Positions 1 to 5,009 of a DNA stretch of 5,009 nucleotides are shown here, in pieces. The DNA comes from Anaerolineaceae bacterium. GTDB lineage: Bacteria; Chloroflexota; Anaerolineae; JAAYZQ01. The notes below the pieces were generated by a model. The model did no database searches. It had not been told where the DNA came from and saw only the letters and a list, made by a program, of their open reading frames with translations. The stretch lies in the NCBI GenBank assembly GCA_012514775.1, contig JAAYZQ010000293.1, forward strand, positions 1 to 5,009, in the 5' to 3' direction. A program made the translations under genes and the position numbers. Each line of letters starts with the position of its first letter. The first letter of the stretch is position 1.

Positions 1-1536
1 CCGGTGGCCGACACCAACGGCAACAACCGCCTCGATGCGGGTGACACCTGCGTGCCCATCGGTGGCTTTATCAACGCCCTGCGGCCCGTCAAGCTGGCCG
101 GCCCCCTCATCCAGGCGGCCCGCGCGGGGCTGGACTACCAGGGCGCCCGCGACGAGCCCGCGCCGGGGCCGTCCACCGGACAGGCGCTCCTGAGCAACTT
201 TTTCTTCTCGCCGGGCGTCAACGAGTTCGACCAGCCGACGACGGTCATCTACAGTCTGCCCTCGGGGGCGCGCAGCCTCTACCTCTTTTTCGACTACGAG
301 GGCATGGCCGACGGCATGACCGTCGAGATGGTGGCCAGCCTTGACGGCCAGGAGCAGCCCGACCTGGGCCTGCCGCCCGGCCCCTGGAGCGGCGGGCCGG
401 AGGGCAGTTGGTGGATCGGCTACCAGGATCAGGACCTGCCCGAGGGCACCCTGGAGATGATCGTCCTGGTGGATGGCGTCGCGGCCGGCGGGGCGGCCAT
501 CGAGATCGGCGGCCGGCCCCAGGCGCTGCCCACCTTTTCCAACCTCGTCTTTAGCCTGTCGGAGGCCCCCGGCGGCGGCCCCCGAGAGCCGGCGGTGCTC
601 TTTCCGGCAGGCACCGAGGTGCTATACGCCTTCTTTGACTATGCCAACATGACCCGTGGGACGAGCTGGACCTCCACCTGGTGGGCCGACGGCGAGATGG
701 CACTCAGCGAGGACGAGCCGTGGGACAGCGCGGCCGAGGGCGCGTACGTCATCGAGCTGGGCATCCGCGACGGGCTGGAGCCGGGCGCCTATCGCCTCGA
801 CCTCTACATCGACGATCGCCTGGCGGCGACTTCCAACTTCTGGGTCACCGGCCTGGCCGACGGCCCCGGCGCCTATTTCGAGCCCATCGTCTTTGCCGAG
901 GGTATCGACCGGAACGGCCAGCCCGTGGCGCCGGCGGCCAGCTTTGCTCCCGGCCTGGAAGAGCTGCACGCCTTTTCGGGCTACAGCGGCATGAACGACG
1001 GCCTGGACGTCACAGTGAACTGGTACCTGGAGGGTGAAAAGGTCGTGGAGTGGCCCTACCAGTGGGCCGGCGGCCAGGAAGGGATCTGGCACGACCTCTT
1101 GTACGCCAACAGCGGCCCGCTGCCCGACGGCGAATACGGCCTGGAGTTGCTGGTGGAGGGCCAGGTGCTGCGCCAGGGCTCGACCATGGTCGGGTCCGCA
1201 CCCCGGCCCACGCCCGTTCCCCGGCCCGAGACCGGCATTCCCGGCTTTGGCATTGTGACCGACGCCGACACCGGCCGGCCCATCGCCGGCGCCACGCTGC
1301 TGCTCCTCAATCCCGGGATCACGGTGGACGCCTTTAACTGGCTGGACGAGGAGGTCTACACGGCGGCCTCGACGGATCGGCGGGGCTACTTCGAGTTCCC
1401 GCGCCCCCTGGTGCCCAACACCTGCTACAGCATCATCATCGGGGCGGAGAACTACTGGCCCTTTGGCCAGGACGACGTGTGCATTCCCGCCGGCCTGCCC
1501 GAGGTGGACCTGGAGGTGCAGCTAGAGCACGAGTAG
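1..1536 (+). CDS. Secreted multidomain protein, 5'-truncated; probable C-terminal part of a trypsin-like serine peptidase with three repeats and a CarboxypepD_reg-like domain
   Basis: The reading frame is open from the first base (CCG then GTG at 4-6), so the true start lies outside the window and the GTG is probably an internal valine. Numbering from that GTG as residue 1, 510 residues are visible, ending at TAG 1534-1536. Residues 3-14 (DTNGNNRLDAGD) match the 12-residue EF-hand/dockerin-type calcium loop. Residues about 18-40 (IGGFINALRPVKLAGPLI) resemble the end of a trypsin-like S1 peptidase core as found in Chloroflexota proteins; the catalytic triad would lie upstream and cannot be seen. 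Three related units follow at about 64-168, 179-281 and 292-397, sharing an LYxFFDYxxM-like motif and a closing G-x-Y-x-L-x-L strand. A Pro-rich linker (399-410) leads to a domain at 411-508 that starts GFGIVTDADTGRPIAGATLL, typical of CarboxypepD_reg-like beta sandwiches; C474 and C493 could form a disulfide. Extracellular location and the peptidase role are inferences. The gene converges on the transporter at 1551. Confidence 0.85.
   Translation, partial: PVADTNGNNRLDAGDTCVPIGGFINALRPVKLAGPLIQAARAGLDYQGARDEPAPGPSTGQALLSNFFFSPGVNEFDQPTTVIYSLPSGARSLYLFFDYEGMADGMTVEMVASLDGQEQPDLGLPPGPWSGGPEGSWWIGYQDQDLPEGTLEMIVLVDGVAAGGAAIEIGGRPQALPTFSNLVFSLSEAPGGGPREPAVLFPAGTEVLYAFFDYANMTRGTSWTSTWWADGEMALSEDEPWDSAAEGAYVIELGIRDGLEPGAYRLDLYIDDRLAATSNFWVTGLADGPGAYFEPIVFAEGIDRNGQPVAPAASFAPGLEELHAFSGYSGMNDGLDVTVNWYLEGEKVVEWPYQWAGGQEGIWHDLLYANSGPLPDGEYGLELLVEGQVLRQGSTMVGSAPRPTPVPRPETGIPGFGIVTDADTGRPIAGATLLLLNPGITVDAFNWLDEEVYTAASTDRRGYFEFPRPLVPNTCYSIIIGAENYWPFGQDDVCIPAGLPEVDLEVQLEHE
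193..1194 (+). repeat. Three divergent protein-level repeats (~105 residues each) inside the truncated secreted protein
   Basis: The units lie at about 193-507, 538-846 and 877-1194. Their aligned cores are LYLFFDYEGM, LYAFFDYANM and LHAFSGYSGM, at residues 92-101, 207-216 and 321-330, so the period is 114-115 residues. Each core is followed by a Trp-containing segment with an EG pair (EGSWW, EGAYV, EGIWH), and then by a strand of the form P-x-G-x-Y/L-x-L with a DG/DD/EG turn. The alternation suggests beta-sandwich modules. The copies are strongly diverged, so this is an old duplication and not a DNA tandem repeat. I do not recognise a named Pfam family. A binding or spacer role is only a guess. 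Confidence 0.7.
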
Positions 1537-1550
1537 GCAGGCAGCCGGGA

Positions 1551-2516
1551 TCACGTACACTCCTCGCCGGGCTGGAGCCTGGGATCCGGACCCCGCGCGG
1601 GCGCCGTGCGGGGCTGATAGGTGGTGATGAGGGCCACGCCCCCGACAATGACGGCGGCGGCGATGAGCGTCCGCGCCGTGAGGGGCTCGCCCCCCAGGCC
1701 CCAGCCCAGAAAGACGGCGACGATGGGGTTCACGAAGGCATAGGTCGAGACCCGGGCCGGGGTGCTGTTCCGCAGCAGCCAGATGTAGGCCGAGAAGCCG
1801 ATGAGGGACCCCAGGAGGATCAGGTACACCAGGGCCAGGACCGAGCGGGACGAGACGTTCTGCCAGGCAATATGCCCCGCCTCGCCGGTGACGAGGCCGG
1901 CCAGGAACAACAGCGCGCCCCCGGCCAGCATCTCCATGGCCGTGCCCAGCAGCGCCTCGCCGGGCAGCGGGGCGCGCCGCGAATAGAGCGAGCCGATGGC
2001 CCACGACAGGGAGCCCACCGACAGGACCACGAGGCCGGCGGCGTTGAACGTCTGCCCGCCTCCCCCTCGCCCCGCGCTCACCAGCAGGAGGATGCCCACC
2101 ATGCCCATGGCCAGGCCCGCCGCCACGCCGGCCGTGGGGCGGATGCGGTCGCCGCGCACCCAGTTAAAGATGACCATCCACAGGGGCACCGTGGCCACCA
2201 TCAGCGACGCGATGCTGGAGGGCACCACCTGCTCGGCCCACACGACCCCGCCGTTGCCGGCCAGGAGCATGAGGGCGCCGACGATGAAAGCCGATCGCCA
2301 GTGCAGGCGGATGGGCGCCGGGGCGCCGCGCCGCCGCATAATGGCGTACAGGATCGTCCCGGCGATGAGAAAACGCGTGCCGGCCATGAGAAAGGGCGGC
2401 AGGGTCTCGACGGCGAACCGGATGCCGAGATAGGTCGAGCCCCAGATGGTATAGACCGCGGCAAAGGCAGCCGGCACGCGCCAGCGTGCCGGCACTTCAG
2501 GCAATTCGATTTTCAT
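1551..2516 (-). CDS. yedA: EamA/DMT-superfamily transporter, YedA-like permease
   Basis: This 321-residue inner-membrane protein has two EamA halves, about residues 14-146 and 159-297, with ten predicted helices (roughly 14-34, 40-60, 74-93, 98-119, 127-147, 159-178, 187-210, 225-246, 256-277, 282-299). Diagnostic segments match E. coli YedA (about 306 residues) closely: YTIWGSTYLGIRFAVE near 22-37, PFLMAGTRFLIAG at 41-53, AEQVVPSSIAS at 94-104, GSLSWAIGSLYSR at 168-180 and YAFVNPIVAVFLGWGLGGE at 259-277. The family is thought to export small metabolites or drugs; the substrate cannot be read from sequence. The charged tail after 300 (TAPARGPDPRLQPGEECT) is ordinary for the family. The start ATG at 2514-2516 follows GAGGGAG at 2519-2525. 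The gene lies 98 bp downstream of the metallopeptidase gene on the same strand, and its 3' end is 14 bp from the convergent secreted-protein gene. The symbol rests on resemblance, so orthology is not proven. Confidence 0.93.
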   Translation of the reverse strand: MKIELPEVPARWRVPAAFAAVYTIWGSTYLGIRFAVETLPPFLMAGTRFLIAGTILYAIMRRRGAPAPIRLHWRSAFIVGALMLLAGNGGVVWAEQVVPSSIASLMVATVPLWMVIFNWVRGDRIRPTAGVAAGLAMGMVGILLLVSAGRGGGGQTFNAAGLVVLSVGSLSWAIGSLYSRRAPLPGEALLGTAMEMLAGGALLFLAGLVTGEAGHIAWQNVSSRSVLALVYLILLGSLIGFSAYIWLLRNSTPARVSTYAFVNPIVAVFLGWGLGGEPLTARTLIAAAVIVGGVALITTYQPRTAPARGPDPRLQPGEECT

Positions 2517-2518
2517 AG

Positions 2519-2525
2519 CTCCCTC
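2519..2525 (-). promoter_or_regulatory. Shine-Dalgarno sequence of the YedA-like gene
   Basis: Read on the minus strand, GAGGGAG precedes the ATG. Its GAGG part lies 5 nt from the start codon, which supports ATG 2514-2516 as the start. Confidence 0.6.
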
Positions 2526-2539
2526 AATGCTCCCGCGCC

Positions 2540-2568
2540 ATCATACTACTGTTTGTCTCCCGGCGCAA
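2540..2568 (-). promoter_or_regulatory. Candidate sigma70-type promoter for the YedA-like gene
   Basis: On the minus strand there is TTGCGC at 2563-2568, a 17-nt spacer, and TATGAT at 2540-2545. The -10 box matches TATAAT at 5 of 6 bases, the -35 box matches TTGACA at 3 of 6, and the spacing is ideal. Transcription would begin near 2533, leaving a short leader of about 17 nt that contains the ribosome binding site. This AT-richer patch stands out in a GC-rich region. It suggests that the transporter can be transcribed independently of the upstream metallopeptidase gene. Confidence 0.45.
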
Positions 2569-2578
2569 TCGCAGGCTG

Positions 2579-2603
2579 CCCGGCGGCGGAACGACTCGCC
2601 GGG
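2579..2603 (-). other. Intergenic stem-loop downstream of the metallopeptidase gene (possible weak terminator)
   Basis: CCCGGCG (2579-2585) and CGCCGGG (2597-2603) form a perfect 7-bp GC stem around an 11-nt loop, 11 bp past the metallopeptidase stop codon. No T-run follows on the minus strand, so it is not a canonical intrinsic terminator. A second CCCGGCG at 2559-2565 could compete for the same partner, and it overlaps the candidate -35 box of the transporter. The structure could slow or end readthrough, or protect the 3' end of the mRNA. Confidence 0.35.
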
Positions 2604-2614
2604 AAAGGCCGGGC

Positions 2615-4723
2615 CTATTCAGTGCCGCGCAGCACCAGGGTGTAGGATCCCACCGGGTCGAGGCGCTCGCCGCTGTCCACCCGCGTGATAATGAGGCCCA
2701 GGCGGTTGTAGCGCGTCAGGTCGATCTCGGGCAGGCTGAACGACAGAGAGCCGTCCGGCCGGCTGACCGCGGCCGCGGGGGCCAGGGCGGCGGGCAGCAA
2801 GCGCCGGCCCGCGGCCATCACCTGCCACACCTCCAGGCGAAACTCGGCGCTGCCCGCCGGGCTGCCGTGCAGCTCGACGGTCAGGGGCTGGCCGTGGGCC
2901 GCCCCCTCGAGGACGACTTCTACCAGGTCGATGCCATAGCCGCTGGGAATGCCGGCGGGATAGCCCTGCTGCGCGCTGCTCACCGTCAGTGTGTGGCCGA
3001 CAAAACGAACCGTATCGGCGGGGGGCCGCGGATAGAGGCCGTGGGGATCGTAAAAGCCGCAGCCCTCGCGCCCGAATGTCTCCTCCGTGCAGCGCCCACC
3101 CTCGAGCCGCAGGGCATAGACGGCCCGGGCAAAGGCCGTCAGAGACTCCGCGTGGCTCTGGACGGAGCAGGACGAGCCCTGGAGGGCCTCGTCGACGATG
3201 CCCGGAAATGCCCGGACATACCCGTCGGGCGTCAGCTCCTGGGCCGCCTCGCGGGCATAGAGGGCGGCCATGACCCGGCGCATGATCTCCATGCCGGCCG
3301 CCGGATCCTCGGTACCGCGGTTGTTCACGGCGCACTGCTCGTACAGGAATCGCCAATATGCGGCGCCGTTGTACGAAATGTCGCCATAGCTGGTGTTCAG
3401 ATCGCCGGCCGCCAGGCCCTCTTCGCCGAGATAGACGCTGGCGCTGGCCATGTAGGCCCTGCGCCCCCAGCTCTGCCCGAACTGGACCTCGTGCTGGGCA
3501 ACGGAAGAGGCCAGCATGGCCATGCCCTCCGTCACCATGTCCCAGGCGCCCTCCCGCGCCAGGCCGTGATCCTGGTACAGGCCGCGCTGCAGGTTGTGAA
3601 AGAGCTCGTGGTGAAAGGTGCTCATCATGCCGTCGAGGAGCGTCGCATATCCCAGGCCGACGGCGTCGACGTTGATCGAGATGCCTGCGTGGCCGTTGCC
3701 GGGCGCCTGGCCGTGATACCACGTGTCGGGCGGGGCCAGGGCCACCGCCAGTTGCTTGGGACCTCCCACCGAGCCGTGGGCCGTCCAGGCCAGGTGCCAG
3801 GGGAACCGCCAGCCGTTGGCCTGGAGGCGAAAGGCTTCCAGCGCGGCGGGCACGAACTCTCTCTCGACATAATCATTGACCTCGTGCCGCTGCAGCCAGG
3901 GTTCCGAGCCCGGGCCTGCGCGCCGCACCGGGAACATGTCGCTGTAGTAGATCAACATCTCGTCGGGCGCGGCGCCTTCGCCCTCTTCCAGGACGGCGGG
4001 CAGGGCGACGAGCCACTCGTTTTCCAGGAGCAGGGCAAAGTCCTCGCTCAAGGTGTAGAGGGGCTGCCGGTCCGGTCCGCCCGGGCCCAGGACGGTCACC
4101 TCCAGCCGGAAATAGTCGGTGGGTGTAGAAATCCCCGACTCTGGCCCGGACTCTAGCTCGGGGCCAAACTCGTGGCGGAACTGCACGGCGGTCACGCCCG
4201 GGCCGGCGCCCTCGGGCCTGGCGACCCAGCGCGACTCGCGCCAGACGACGATCCGGCGGCTCGGGCCGCCTCCCCGGTCCGGGTCGCCGTGAAAGGTTTC
4301 GAGCTGGAGGGTGACGGTCACTCCGGGCGCCGGGACCTCCAGCCCCGCCAGATCGGCGAGGATGGTTCGCTCGCCCACGCCGGTCAGCCGCCCGTTGCGC
4401 CGTAGGACCAGGCGCGGCAGGGTCGCAGGCTCGGGCGTCGCCTCCCCCGCCGGGTGCCCGTTGCGCGGCACGAACGCCACCGTGCTGCCCGAAGCGGCCC
4501 AGACCGCAAGTCGGGGCGTCGTAGACGCGGCAGCAGGCGGCATGGCCGTGAGGGCCATGGCCGGAGGCGCAGGCGTCTGCTGCGAGCTTGGTTGGCTGCT
4601 CAAACTATCGTCAAAGGCGAGGACTCCCCACAAGGTTGCCAGGAACAGCGCGACCCAAAGGATAACGACGTGGTTACCTTGCCTGGGAGGGAGGGATGCC
4701 TCGCCCTTCCTGGTTGCAGGCAT
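2615..4723 (-). CDS. Membrane-anchored or secreted HEXXH zinc metallopeptidase, gluzincin-like, family unassigned
   Basis: This is a 702-residue protein. Residues 1-18 carry positive charges (R5, K6, R14), and 19-37 (VVILWVALFLATLWGVLAF) form one hydrophobic helix, so it is an uncleaved anchor or a signal peptide with the rest outside. A Ser/Ala/Pro-rich linker (about 38-70) and a poorly recognisable, probably beta-rich region (71-250) follow. The catalytic region begins near 256 (MLIYYSDMFPV). It contains GHAGISINVDAVG (344-356), the zinc motif HELFH (372-376; H372, E373, H376) in STFHHELFHNLQRG, and WDMVTEGMAMLASS (394-407). There E399, 22 residues after the motif, is the likely third zinc ligand. 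YNGAAYWRFLYEQ (451-463) recalls helices found after the active site in such proteins. Four cysteines (464, 519, 545, 555) fit an extracellular fold. Residues about 570-700 look like a beta-sandwich ending in GSYTLVLRGTE. ATG 4721-4723 is the earliest start: an in-frame TGA lies at 4739-4741 and no start codon comes between. No clear ribosome binding site precedes it. The substrate is unknown. Confidence 0.88.
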   Translation of the reverse strand: MPATRKGEASLPPRQGNHVVILWVALFLATLWGVLAFDDSLSSQPSSQQTPAPPAMALTAMPPAAASTTPRLAVWAASGSTVAFVPRNGHPAGEATPEPATLPRLVLRRNGRLTGVGERTILADLAGLEVPAPGVTVTLQLETFHGDPDRGGGPSRRIVVWRESRWVARPEGAGPGVTAVQFRHEFGPELESGPESGISTPTDYFRLEVTVLGPGGPDRQPLYTLSEDFALLLENEWLVALPAVLEEGEGAAPDEMLIYYSDMFPVRRAGPGSEPWLQRHEVNDYVEREFVPAALEAFRLQANGWRFPWHLAWTAHGSVGGPKQLAVALAPPDTWYHGQAPGNGHAGISINVDAVGLGYATLLDGMMSTFHHELFHNLQRGLYQDHGLAREGAWDMVTEGMAMLASSVAQHEVQFGQSWGRRAYMASASVYLGEEGLAAGDLNTSYGDISYNGAAYWRFLYEQCAVNNRGTEDPAAGMEIMRRVMAALYAREAAQELTPDGYVRAFPGIVDEALQGSSCSVQSHAESLTAFARAVYALRLEGGRCTEETFGREGCGFYDPHGLYPRPPADTVRFVGHTLTVSSAQQGYPAGIPSGYGIDLVEVVLEGAAHGQPLTVELHGSPAGSAEFRLEVWQVMAAGRRLLPAALAPAAAVSRPDGSLSFSLPEIDLTRYNRLGLIITRVDSGERLDPVGSYTLVLRGTE

Positions 4724-4732
4724 TCTGGGGCG

Positions 4733-4743
4733 AGTATATCATA
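4733..4743 (-). promoter_or_regulatory. Candidate -10 region for the metallopeptidase gene
   Basis: The minus strand reads TATGATATACT, which offers TATGAT (4738-4743) or TATACT (4733-4738) as a -10 box, each 5 of 6 to consensus. No convincing -35 box is found at 15-19 nt spacing. Transcription would start only a few bases before the ATG. With no Shine-Dalgarno sequence visible, a leaderless or near-leaderless mRNA is possible. TATGAT is also the -10 box proposed for the downstream transporter. Confidence 0.3.
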
Positions 4744-4783
4744 CCGCTTTCTGGCCTACATCGGAGAGAAGTCCTGATTGCCG

Positions 4784-4801
4784 CTACGTCATTTGACGTA
4801 G
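4784..4801. repeat. Perfect 8-2-8 palindrome upstream of the metallopeptidase gene
   Basis: CTACGTCA, then TT, then TGACGTAG: 8-bp perfect arms around a 2-bp centre. It lies 41-58 bp upstream of the candidate -10 box and 9 bp from the start of the tandem array. It could be a dimeric-regulator operator, or a transcript hairpin belonging to an upstream minus-strand gene or to the array. Its inner arms (GTC..GAC) resemble those of the array palindromes. There is no T-run on either side. Confidence 0.6.
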
Positions 4802-4810
4802 ATGCGAGCT

Positions 4811-5009
4811 AGAGTCCCGGTCTTGACCGGGGGCGGCCCTCGACAAGTCGCCTGTCCTGGCCGGACAGGCCAGGGAGGAGTCCGGGGTGCGGAGGAGTCC
4901 CGGTCTTGACCGGGGGCGGCCCTCGACAAGTCGAGGAGTCCGGGGTGCGGAGGAGTCCCGGTCTTGACCGGGGGCGGCCCTCGACAAGTCGAGGAGTCCG
5001 GGGTGCGGA
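4811..5009. repeat. Tandem array of a 58-bp palindrome-rich unit (three copies visible, open at the right edge)
   Basis: Copies 2 (4894-4951) and 3 (4952-5009) are identical over all 58 bases. Copy 1 occupies 4811-4850 plus 4876-4893; it has one mismatch at its first base and is split by a 25-bp insert at 4851-4875. Each unit starts GGAGTCCCGG and ends GGGGTGCGGA. It holds palindrome A (CCCGGTC-TT-GACCGGG, 4899-4914 in copy 2), a 6-bp spacer, palindrome B (CCTCGAC-AA-GTCGAGG, 4921-4936) and a small inverted repeat TCCG/CGGA (4939-4942 with 4948-4951). The copies are contiguous with no spacers. The array may continue past the window, since the last base is exactly the end of a unit. Confidence 0.93.
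4851..4875. repeat. 25-bp hairpin insert splitting array copy 1
   Basis: Relative to copies 2 and 3, this segment sits between the CGACAAGTCG core and the AGGAGTCCGG tail. It contains two interleaved inverted repeats: CCTGTCC (4851-4857) with GGACAGG (4863-4869), and CCTGGCC (4856-4862) with GGCCAGG (4868-4874). Each is a perfect 7-bp stem with a 5-nt loop, and they cannot both form fully. The insert separates the outer CCT and AGG pairs of palindrome B in this copy, leaving only a CGAC/GTCG stem there. Confidence 0.8.

Larger units (their letters stand above)
4724..5009. other. Non-coding intergenic region dominated by inverted and tandem repeats
   Basis: No gene is supported in these 286 bases. 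Next to the peptidase start is a -10-like box, then an 18-bp palindrome, then the 58-bp tandem array reaching the window edge. The only long reading frame (minus strand, about 4784-4987) reads through the repeats. It is Arg/Pro/Ser-rich and changes frame from copy to copy because 58 is not a multiple of three, so it is not a gene. Confidence 0.75.

Noticed and set aside
4..6. GTG as the true start of the first gene
   Set aside because: The frame is open to the window edge, there is no room to see a ribosome binding site, and the first residues fall in the middle of a calcium-loop and peptidase-like segment with no signal peptide.
2579..2603. Canonical intrinsic terminator
   Set aside because: The stem is good but no T-run follows on the minus strand, so it is listed only as a stem-loop with possible weak termination.
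1479..2645. 388-residue plus-strand reading frame
   Set aside because: It covers the transporter in antisense and overlaps the end of the secreted-protein gene. The product is rich in Gly, Arg, Gln, His and Asp without domains, whereas the opposite strand gives a textbook ten-helix EamA protein.
2619..3722. 367-residue minus-strand frame overlapping the metallopeptidase
   Set aside because: This is a shifted frame of the same DNA, Arg/Gly/Pro-rich and without motifs. It does not indicate a frameshift, because the main frame is intact from 4723 to 2615.
2867..4156. 429-residue plus-strand reading frame
   Set aside because: It is antisense to the metallopeptidase, whose HEXXH motif and domain order are clear. 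The translation has no recognisable motif and shows the biased composition expected of a GC-rich antisense frame.
4784..4987. Small minus-strand protein (67 residues) across the repeats
   Set aside because: The unit length of 58 shifts the frame at every copy, the product is Arg/Pro/Ser-rich low complexity, and the frame reads through the palindromes. It is better explained as an open frame in GC-rich repeat DNA.
4811..5009. CRISPR array
   Set aside because: The 58-bp units are directly abutting with no unique spacers, copies 2 and 3 are identical along their full length, and no cas gene is visible.
4784..5009. Insertion sequence end or attachment site
   Set aside because: No transposase or integrase gene, no pair of matching terminal inverted repeats around a coding region, and no target duplication can be seen within the window.

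Overview
This GC-rich window (by eye about two thirds G+C) looks like bacterial chromosome from a member of the Chloroflexota, probably Anaerolineae-like. The assignment rests on protein style: a secreted multidomain protein with an EF-hand-like loop, Phe/Tyr-rich repeats and a carboxypeptidase-regulatory-like tail, and a large HEXXH metallopeptidase with a C-terminal beta-rich region. Both recall proteins of that phylum, but no database search was possible, so the taxonomy is an inference.

Layout. (1) 1-1536, plus strand: the 3' part of a secreted protein whose beginning lies left of the window. The first residues look like the end of a trypsin-like (S1) peptidase domain, followed by three related ~105-residue repeats, a Pro linker and a CarboxypepD_reg-like domain. 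(2) 1551-2516, minus strand: a ten-helix EamA/DMT-family transporter of the YedA type, convergent with gene 1 and separated from it by only 14 bp. (3) 2517-2614: a 98-bp intergenic stretch with a stem-loop, a plausible promoter and a ribosome binding site for the transporter. (4) 2615-4723, minus strand: a 702-residue membrane-anchored or secreted zinc metallopeptidase with HELFH and a downstream glutamate. (5) 4724-5009: a 286-bp non-coding region. It has a -10-like box next to the peptidase start, a perfect 8-2-8 palindrome, and a tandem array of a 58-bp unit that runs off the right edge.

The two minus-strand genes are in the same direction but are probably not one tight operon, because the transporter has its own candidate promoter. 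Genes 1 and 3 both look like envelope or extracellular proteins, one probably a serine peptidase and the other a metallopeptidase. No evidence here shows that they work together.

The most unusual part is the right-hand array. Each 58-bp unit carries two 16-bp near-palindromes (7-bp arms, 2-bp centres). Their loops (CTTG and CAAG) are complementary to each other. The first copy is interrupted by a 25-bp insert that can fold into either of two overlapping hairpins. I see no phage, insertion sequence, CRISPR, tRNA or rRNA features.
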